A stretch of 64,000 nt of DNA from Amoebidium appalachense (taxonomy: Eukaryota; Ichthyosporea): positions 7,936,001 through 8,000,000 of the forward strand of contig CAVNZM010000013.1 of NCBI GenBank assembly GCA_963693365.1, written 5' to 3'. Each line of letters opens with the position of its first letter. Within the stretch, counting starts at the first letter, position 1. Below are positions 31,795-64,000 of this stretch, in pieces. A program made the position numbers and the translations under genes. The notes below the pieces were generated by a model that saw only the letters and a list, made by a program, of their open reading frames with translations, made no database searches and had not been told where the DNA came from.

Positions 31795-31886
31795 GGTGGT
31801 CTTATGTAGAGGTATTGGTGGGGCTGGGGAGGAGGAAGCAGTCGGCGTATGGGGTGGGTGGGTGGGTGGGTGGGTAGGTTGTGAGG

Positions 31887-31889
<3 letters not shown>

Positions 31890-31958
<69 letters not shown>
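31890..31958. repeat. Uninterrupted G run of 69 bases in the Speedy promoter
   Basis: (G)69, about 100 bases upstream of the Speedy ATG (C on the sense strand). It is the longest perfect homopolymer seen in the window and lies where other genes here have a TATA box. Confidence 0.97.
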
Positions 31959-31959
<1 letters not shown>

Positions 31960-31961
<2 letters not shown>

Positions 31962-34043
31962 GGGGGTGCCTCATCAGTCCCCGCCCGTTTTGTCATATTC
32001 AAGGTTAGGCAGCTTCATTATAGGCCCAAAAAGGCACTTTGTAATTGGTATAAATGTTAAGCACCGAAATTGAGGGATTCTTAGAGAGATCACCAAAGAT
32101 CCATATTTGCGGTAAGCACTTTTCTTTGGCTAAAACCAGCATCAACGTTCCATTCAATGTCTTAGGGGTGGTTGAAGCTTTGATTCGCGTCTATTGCCTG
32201 AGGTATTGCCTAAAAGCCAGGTCGCAGAAACGTGCAACTAAATAGCCAAGTAGTGACCGAGTCAACCATGCACAATGCTTACTTACCCTGGGACTTCAAG
32301 GTAGCAAGGGCGGTTGACGAGCAAAGATACACAAGGCTTTATTCATTACCCCAAAACAAGTCGAAGGCAAAGCGCTTTCAAGGGCTAGAATTTTGTATAC
32401 ACGCTTCTTTATTTCGAACCTCGCCAACCACCGTGTTTGACTACTCCAAAAGGCACCAAAGAACTTTCTGTTGACAGGTAGTGCAGAGCCAAAAGCACGA
32501 AGGTGCTGTGCAAGCCACACGAAGAAGCAGCCGATGTTAGCACCTGAATGGAAGAACGTAAACCAAGCCTCCCTTGCCGCTGTCGCCTGAAACTAACAGT
32601 CAAGCCTGTCTAAAGCCTGGTTCTGCTCCACTACTTCTACTCCACCTACTGAGCCCGTACTAGCCCGTTTATCTCCTTGCATGTCAAGCTGGCTTCAACC
32701 GAAATTGTGATATCACAGTTTTTCGCGCCAAAACAAAGGTAACCAATCATACACATTATAAATTGGCCATTTTTGGAAATCAACATTCCATCATATGATT
32801 CACCCGCACGGCCGTCTCGAAAAATTCTATTTTGAGCGTTCTAATTTTAGTAACATTCTTACATTTTGGTAGCATCAATATCCCCCTGCGCGGGTCGCTG
32901 GCGTCGCGACGGCGGATCAGGCACGTATGAGGCTCAAAAGGGCTCAAAAGTGCCACTGGCATGAAAACTTGGACTGCAAACCAAGCTTAGGTGGTTCGTC
33001 GAGACCGTTAAACGCTTGAATGTGAAAAAAATCCACCGGTGCTACAGATAATAATGCCTATTTGTAAACATGTAGGCACAGGCAACCAAGTATTTTGATG
33101 ATGGCGGTATTCAAGCAGTCACGTTATTCCGGTCTTCCTGCCCCACATGTGTACACACCTGAGGCAGAGGTCCGACATAGTTCTTTACTCAGTGACATGG
33201 GCATACGCTGCAATTGCGGGGGCAAACAGAATTTAAAGTTCGTTGCCGCACATGATCACACAATAGCGCACTCGTGACAAAAACAACTTTAATAGTGCCT
33301 TGTCTTGGAAATTTAGATCATTATATCCCCTCCTCCTCCTTAGTCCCCCCCCTCCCCCCCCCCCCCCCCCCCCCCCAACCCACCACCACCACCACCCCCA
33401 CCCACCCACCCACCTAAAACCTACCACCACTATCACCCACAAAAACACACCCACGTACAGCAATCACACAAATGGTACATCACAAAATTTACACACCTGA
33501 CTGGTTCAACTCGAAACCCAACGAACGTATAGCATGAAAAATGAGCATGGCAAACATGTTGGTCATGACAACACATGGCACGAAGGCTTGTAAGTTCCCA
33601 TACATAAGTACTTTTCTGCTGTGTCTTCGGCACAAAATCTGAGTTATCTATGATAGCCGGCAAGTAAAATGCATGCAAGCATGTCAAGCCTAATGACAAA
33701 ATCTGTGATGGGCTGCAAGATTGGGACGTTACCATACGATTCTTTCATGCCGCAACAGGATAAAAACACAACCACAGCCAACCTTTGAACCCCCCACCTT
33801 GCTGTCACAATACAATGTCGATGCGGACCAGCGCATTTTCTTTTGTGGGTTACGTAACAGGAGGGGCTAGCAGTGGGTATATCGGAGAAAAGGATTCGTG
33901 GGCCTTAACTAACCAAACACAAGGCCAGGAAAGAAGAAGAGGTGATTGAGTATGTTGGGTGGTCATTTTTTTCAGTGGTCCATCCAACAAATCTCAACAC
34001 ACCAAGTACCAACAGAGGGTTGGACAACAAAACAGCAGAGAGT
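31960..34043. other. Intergenic between Cactin and Speedy, no supported gene
   Basis: About 2 kb, mostly unique sequence of balanced composition. C-rich and CCA/CCCA repeats are at 33345-33417. ORFs of 60-100 codons (for example 33433-33735, minus) show no homology or promoter. A TTTATACC box on the minus strand near 32050 could serve an upstream Speedy exon. Confidence 0.55.
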
Positions 34044-45783
<11,740 letters not shown>

Positions 45784-46206
45784 TGCTAATGCCCAGCGGC
45801 ATAAGTGCCGTCCAATTCCTATGTGCACCGCCTAGTTCTAGCCTTGCCTGTGTGTTTCGAGCCGCGTAAAAGTTGTCTATAATACACTAGCCTTGAGACT
45901 AAGACAGTCCCAAAAACGGAACCTCTTTGGGTGCACACGGAATGCACCGCTGGCGCTATGCGTCATCTTCTCTGTTTGCGTAAACGCAGACATGTACAGC
46001 GATTCACTGATGGCTGACATGATGACGTCACAGACCTCCCTGCCAGTGCCGGGGACAGGGCGCCGGCTAGCACTGTCCCAGTCGTTGGTGCTGGCGACAC
46101 AAGTGCGCAGGCCTAGGTGCGTGGGTTGGCTGCGCCAGCTGCAAACCTCCTTAACTAGGCCAGTAGCAGGGGGCAATTGTGTTTGTGTGTAAGCGCCGAC
46201 AGGAGA
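45784..46206. promoter_or_regulatory. 423-bp divergent promoter between CACTIN and DNAJC17
   Basis: The two start codons are head to head with no room for another gene. On the Cactin side TATTATAGACA (minus, 45874-45884) lies about 93 bases before its ATG. No TATA box is visible on the DNAJC17 side, which is GC-rich (around 46060-46130). Confidence 0.65.
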
Positions 46207-51935
<5,729 letters not shown>

Positions 51936-54477
51936 GCTGATTGGACACCTGGACCACATGCACACGTGATATGTGTACAGGCGTGGGTCTGTGTGCACAC
52001 ACACAAACACACATGCAAGCGCATACTACGTGCGTTCGGGCGCACACAACACACACACACACACACACACACATGAACACAGGCACGCAGGCACACACAC
52101 AAACACATACAACCTCACACACGTTAATATGGAGTATGTAGGTGGACATACACGAGTGACCTCTGCATGGTCACAGTCACACATCCACACCCAAGTAGTT
52201 TGTGTGCCATATGCAACGCGTGCCTATACAATAACTGTTTCTTTAGTATGTATGCCCGTAAGCCCCTTTTGAAGGTTGATCTACCGTAGCTGGTTGATTC
52301 TGGTATAGGCTAGAGCTCTATGCGCGTATGCTGAATCTGTCTGACGCTCGGAGCTTATAGAATGAGACCCCGTATTGTAGTGCAGCGGTTGACTCATGGG
52401 GCACCCGGTGGGGGGCAGCTGTTGATTCCTTTTTTGCTGCAATGCCATTTTTGCTTGTGGTACGGTTTTGTGTATGTGGACTCCACTGGTTTACTGATTG
52501 GCATTCACATTCATATGGTATGTTGTGAGGGGGTATGAATGAGTAAATCACCTAGACACAGCTCCTGGAATAAAGAATCGTCGGTTATGAGTTGGCCTGT
52601 GCAAGGAGCCTCGGTCTGCTGAAGTTCTCTCAGCCCGCCCCACTATCCCCCCCCCCCCCCCCCCAAACAACCCAACCCAACCCAACCCACCCACCTACTG
52701 CACCAGTGGCACCCCACCCACGCATTCTCGGCCCTTCCCCTCCCCTCCCCCACAAAACCCAACCCATGTGCAACCTCTCCGGCCCCACTTCCCCACCCAC
52801 CCAACCCAACCTGCCAACCGGGGCCCAACCCTACCCGGCACTTCGGGCCACCAACCCATCCCCCCCCCCCCCCCCCCCCCCCCCCCCAGACCCCCAGCTC
52901 CGCACCCACAGCACTTCTTCTTTTGTGTGCTTTCTGCTGCCTGATCACGTACGGCTCCCAGATACTCGTTTTGTTAAATTTTTCTGGCTCACCCATATGC
53001 ATGCACATTCAAAAGTTCCCGTTGAAGAAGCTGGGGCTCTTCTTACATAGTGTAATACTGCACAGCATGCTCCCCGTGTGACTTTGAACGTTCAGGATCT
53101 AATAGTATATGCGAGGCGCTATATTATGGCTCAATGATTTTGCCCACCCCGGATCCGGTTCCCTTCACCTTGAGGCTAGCAACTAATATTGCAACTGTGC
53201 TGCACGGTAATACTATATATATTTATGTTATGATTAATTAGTAGCCCCTTTTCCTCCTCCTCCCTCCCCCCCACCCCCCTGGTCCCCCGGATCCCCAGCC
53301 TTATAATCGGAATTATGTGAGCTCTTAAGCCTAGCTAGGGTTTAGATGAATTACTGACTTGACTTGTAAGGGATTATATCATCATGAGACGTGTGCATAC
53401 AACAACGGCTTTTTGACAAGATGTACATGGGCACCAACAGACACACACACACACACGTACACCCACACACCCACACACAACACACCCACACCCCACTACA
53501 CACTCAGATGTCCACACACACACACAGTGCACACAGCCAGCACACACAGACACATATTACACTACCACACACACAGAAAATTCAAAGCGCACATACACCC
53601 AAGTTAATTTACAAGGACATGTATGCATGTGTGAATACACATGCAACGAGACCGTGACCATGCAGCCCTAGCTATAGATTCGCATGAGAAAACATATCGA
53701 CACACACACCGTACAGGCACTGTTATACTTATTGGCAGCATGTGTACATTACAGCCTTTTGCTCATGTATAGTAACACGAAGCACACACACCATAATGCA
53801 TATGTATGAAACACTTGGCCACAAGAATGCACAATAAAATGCTCGCTATTTCACTTTTATTCGTGTTAGTCTGCACGATTTATGTTTCCTTACATCCCAT
53901 TCGACCAACCATTTCAAGTGCTTGTATAACAAGTCAAACACAGCACCCCCCACACATCCAAACAGGTGCATGATCCATAGAATATTTGGTGTAGTTGTTT
54001 AGTGCTACGATGTCCACACTAATCCTAAGTTTTATAATCTATATTAAGTTCATAATCGCGTCTGACGCGGTAACAAGAAAAGAATTATAACAGGTGCTGC
54101 TGTCTACGGAACACCAAGATGCACAAGGGTTAAAAAAAAAAAAAGCTCACAAAGGGGTCTTTGGCTGTGCCTGTCAGGTGCCGAGAAAAGGGCAGAAACA
54201 CAACATCGGAAGGGGGAAAAGAAAAAGCCTCAGGGGTTGCTTGTGTTTGACTGTGTGCGTGCGGGCGAGCACCTGTGCGCGCACGCCCACGTGTGTGTGT
54301 ATGCGTGCGCCAGTGTGTGGTCAAAACACAACCAATTATATGGTGCCTAATGCCGCTTATGGAACATGCACACCAAAAAAAAAAAAACAAAAAAAAAAAC
54401 AAGAGCCACGTCAGTAAGCAAAAGTGGCATCACTTATACAAAAAGATAATTTTCGCGCGTCACACCAAGCCACCGCA
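51936..54477. other. Intergenic between DNAJC17 and HTRA2 3' ends, no supported gene
   Basis: It holds an AATAAA at about 52570, C runs at 52649-52663 and 52859-52887, CA-rich DNA at 53440-53580, and AT-rich unique sequence. The two flanking genes converge on it. ORFs are short and without homology. Confidence 0.6.
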
Positions 54478-54501
54478 CTCTAAATAACACCTTATTTAGA
54501 G
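54478..54501. terminator. Perfect 10-bp-stem hairpin in the HTRA2 3' UTR
   Basis: CTCTAAATAA, then a 4-base loop, then TTATTTAGAG. It lies about 38 bases after the HTRA2 stop codon. It may mark the transcript end or stabilise it; the role is inferred from position only. Confidence 0.4.
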
Positions 54502-54538
54502 TAGAATAGCCCATCCACCATTTCAAGCACCCCTTGCT

Positions 54539-60880
<6,342 letters not shown>

Positions 60881-60965
60881 CGTGTTTAACTGGTTCGCGC
60901 TGGAGTGGCAGAATGTGGATTGCTCAAATCTGTTGGGTGCAAGGGGGAAAGAGTATGAGTGAGCG

Positions 60966-60980
60966 AGTGGCATAATTATA
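60966..60980 (-). promoter_or_regulatory. TATA-like box of the HTRA2 gene
   Basis: CTATAATTATGCC on the minus strand lies about 90 bases before the ATG at 60880. Confidence 0.45.
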
Positions 60981-60984
60981 GGGG

Positions 60985-63900
60985 CAGGATCGGTAGAACC
61001 ACCACCTGTCCATGGTTTGGCCAATTAAGGTAACAATACCATGTAGGTGGTGAATGAGATAGACAGCAAGACAACAGCTTCCACAAGAGCCTGGGACCCA
61101 ACAAAAAAACCAGGCAGGGGACTAATCACATGAAAGAAAACAAAATGTAACATAAGAAAAAGAGAGACTGGTTTACACAGAACCAGACTGACATAACAAT
61201 AGACCAGAAAAGAGTCTTGCCCACAACAAAACAGAAAAAAGAAGCCTCCGAGTTTGACGGGCATGTCAGCAAAACCAAAGGAGTAAGGGGTCGAGGAGTA
61301 AGGGAAACATAGACACAGACCACACACAGACACATCCGTGGAATGTGAGTGGGTTAGATCTAGAGGTGTCGCAGGACATGTACACTGGTCGCAACTATAG
61401 CCCAGCCATTAGCTGAGCGGTGTGTGTGTGTGTGTGTGTGTGTGTTTGTGTTTGTGTACATGTGTGTGTGTGTGTGTCACAGTGTGCCTGCGCCCTTGTG
61501 CGTGTGCGTGTGTGTGGAGGGGATGGGGGAAGGGTGGGTGGGTGGGTGGGTGGGTGTGGGGGAGGGGGCAGCATGCAGGAGTAAGGAAGAAAAAATACTG
61601 TCGGCAGGAAAAAAGTAGAAGATGGACTAACAAGGAAAAACGGTAGTGGCATGGACGGTATGCATCTATGGTCTTCTAAAGCATGTTTATGCCTGTTAAT
61701 GGGGGTCTACGGTCTTAGGGGGAGGGGGGGGGGAGAGGGGGGAGGGAAGGGGGCGGGGGGAGGGGCTCAGGGAGGTTGGGAGGGGCTGTTGGCAGGGCCG
61801 AAGAGCCTATACAAGGATGGCACTAAGCGGCTCTTTGAGGCTATATGGAGTGTGGGGTGCCACACATAGGTGGCCAGGCAACGGGCAGGGGAAGAGAGGC
61901 GAGCGGGCAGGGGGGGGGGGGGGGGGGGGCTCAAATCCATAGGGGGGAGGGGAGTTGTGACACAAAGTGTGGGGAGGAACTCCGGGTGTGCGGGGGGGCG
62001 GAGGGGGGCGGGAGGGCGGGGGGTGAGGCCCAAAGTTCAAGGAGGGAGGAGGGGGAGAGGGTTGCAAGACAAAGTGGGAAGAGGGAGGGGGGGGGGGGGA
62101 GAGAGAGAGAGAGAGAAAGACCCAAACTGGAGGAAAGGGGGGGAGAGGGGGGGGGGGTGGGGCTGAGACCAAACAAGTTGAAGACCTGAGATGTGCTTTA
62201 GAATCACGAGGAGGGGTATCGAGGGGTTAAATTTGTAACTAGGATAGTATGCTTTAGGCAAGAGCAACTCGAGAACATGTTATACTTGGTCATAGTTAAC
62301 ATAAGAGGGATACAGCAGGAGGTTGTGAAAGGGGCCTGACAGAGAGACCAGGTCTTGCGGAGCAAAAAGAGCATGAGGGGCCGGGCAAAAACTTGCTGGG
62401 GGCAAGAACATGTGACTGTGTGGTCCGATGTTACCGTGTGTGTGTGTGTGTCAGTGTGCTTGTGTGTGTGCGTGTGTGTGCGTGTGTGTGGCACTGTGTG
62501 TGTCTGTGTGTAGCGATGCACGTAGGCGTGAATGTGTGTTACAGTGTGCACGTGCATGCGACAACTTCAAGTGCGCGTGATTTCAAGTGATACGATACGT
62601 GCGCGCTCGTGTGTCTCGTATGACTGTGCATGTGAACATGAGTTGTTTTGTGCAGGTGCGTTCTGGGGAGGAATATAGGAGGGGAAGGAGGTGAAGGCCG
62701 TGTTTATTTAATAGGCTTAGGCAATAGATTATTATAAGGGGAGTGTCTCGGTATGGCAGTGTTGGCACGACCACAGTGTGTGTGTCAGTGTCGCTTGCAC
62801 GGGCTCACGGTTAGAGAGGGATCTGAAGACTGGCACGAGGAGGCCAAGTGAGGCGAGAAGAAAGAGAAAAAATCAAAAGCCTTACACACACAGGAAAACT
62901 ATAGGAAAGATCGAACGGGGGAATGAGTAGAAAGAATGCAGAAGCTGGGGCTGAGTACTACGTCGAGTATGACGACAAACATGGTTGAAAGCTCGGGCAG
63001 GAATACCTTTGGAAAACGCTGAGGTGAAGTGGCCTAACAGCGTGTCGGGGGCAGACGTTAGCTGAGGAAGGGGCTACGTTGGGTCTCTGCCTGCCAACTT
63101 GGAAACGACAATATGTGGCAGCCTAAGCTAACGCTGAAACCAGGCCCAGCTAGGTGGCGGGTCACGTGGAAACTTTCCAGAAAGTTCTGCGTGCTCAGAC
63201 TGAGTGCCACTGACGTCTCTGCGATGCGCTCAATAGGGCTGCGACCCAGGGGTGCAGACAAAGGGGCTACAAGCGGGTGACCACCAACAGTGCACCAAAA
63301 CGCCTTCAAACATATATGTACACACATACACCGGCGAACACACTTCTCATGATCAGGAGTGAGTCATAAGCGGCAAAGCCTGAGCACGAGAGACTCCTCT
63401 CCTTCACCGTGGCTATGGAGTCGGGAGCACGGCGCCGGCTGCCAGCCTGCCAGGGGCCGCCATCGTGGTCCGGCCGTCATGAGCCTCGAGGCTCATGATC
63501 ATGGGCCTGGCAGCCGGGCCGCTGGCGTCGGGCCTGGCTTCAGGCCATGGCCCGATGGTGACTCCGAACCGGCCCTCGGAATCTTCCCTTCCTGGAGCCG
63601 AAACAAGGCCTCCTACTCTGACAGAGTACTAGAGGCCTGGAGCCGAAACCGCCCAGCACTCCGGGGCCAAGCCGGGCCAGGGGCATCCGTCGGTACGCGC
63701 GCGTAGGTACGGTACGTGTATGCATACTCAGGGAAAGTCACTAGTCGGTCAGCGGCTGCTAACTTACCACCTGTCTGCCTGGCTCGGTGCTACTGCAGCT
63801 GGGCTGGGTGCACTAGTACTTGGGGGACCCCCCGAAGAAAAAATATAAGAGGGACACCATTCACTGGCTAATCATTCAGAACCATGCACGGGCATGTCAT

Positions 63901-64000
63901 GATCACATCGGAAAGAAAAGGAGACTAGTGTAACGGTACCCACCGTGACGGGCCCAGCTGCGACGTGTAGACTCGGACTGAATGGTGGTGTGGCCCATGG
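60985..64000. other. Right-hand region, no convincing gene
   Basis: It holds irregular (GT)n at 61420-61480 and 62432-62510, G-rich DNA at 61530-61590 and 61720-62160, and then unique sequence. ORFs such as 63058-63327 (minus, ATG, 89 aa) and 61651-61869 (plus) have no recognisable family. A plus-strand stretch at about 61795-61869 (GPKSLYKDGTKRLFEAIW) reads like protein and could be an isolated exon. Confidence 0.5.
63478..63497. repeat. Perfect 20-bp palindrome
   Basis: CATGAGCCTCGAGGCTCATG, within a larger imperfect inverted repeat: ggctgccagcctgccagg on the left, cctggcagccggg on the right. No function is assigned. Confidence 0.8.

Noticed and set aside
61025-61335. Hydrophobic minus-strand ORF of about 100 codons near the HTRA2 start
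   Set aside because: The start is not ATG in the main frame, composition is T-rich by chance, and it overlaps the likely HTRA2 promoter side.

Overview
This is a nuclear genome window from an intron-rich eukaryote, most likely a unicellular one. Genes have up to 15 short exons separated by GT-AG introns of about 200 to 1,600 bases. Several genes have TATA-like boxes about 90-125 bases before the start codon, and the introns are packed with dinucleotide repeats and long C or G runs. The species cannot be named from the sequence. A Speedy/RINGO gene would fit an animal relative, but that is inference. No bacterial operon, CRISPR array, rRNA or convincing tRNA gene is present.

Layout. 1-0.44 kb: frame-broken PCNA-like coding region beside a 500-base gap. 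1.2-6.5 kb: three intronless genes for small coiled-coil, low-complexity proteins, two of them with the same core promoter motif, and a 1.55-kb minisatellite. 6.7-8.0 kb: a 92-bp tandem repeat and a 371-bp near-perfect foldback. 9.1-10.5 kb: a two-exon protein kinase. 10.5-15 kb: low-complexity intergenic DNA with two copies of a dispersed repeat. 15.0-20.8 kb (minus): a six-exon secreted, probably GPI-anchored, cysteine-rich protein built from a duplicated two-exon module. 24.0-31.8 kb (minus): an eleven-exon Speedy/RINGO CDK activator. 34.0-45.8 kb (minus): a fifteen-exon Cactin gene. 46.2-51.9 kb (plus): an eight-exon DNAJC17 gene. 54.5-60.9 kb (minus): a seven-exon HTRA2/Omi mitochondrial protease. 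60.9-64 kb: no convincing gene.

How the genes relate. Cactin and DNAJC17 are both spliceosome-associated proteins in other eukaryotes. Here they are divergently transcribed from one 423-bp intergenic region. The other genes look like independent housekeeping or cell-cycle functions. All exon joins reported were checked for reading phase by hand. Cactin needs two single-base homopolymer corrections and the PCNA-like region several more, so small indel errors in the assembly are likely.

The most unusual signals are a dispersed repeat with a tRNA-like internal promoter and C-rich 3' ends, a strong bias of intronic (CA)n to the sense strand next to 3' splice sites, the foldback element, and the modular cysteine-rich surface protein.
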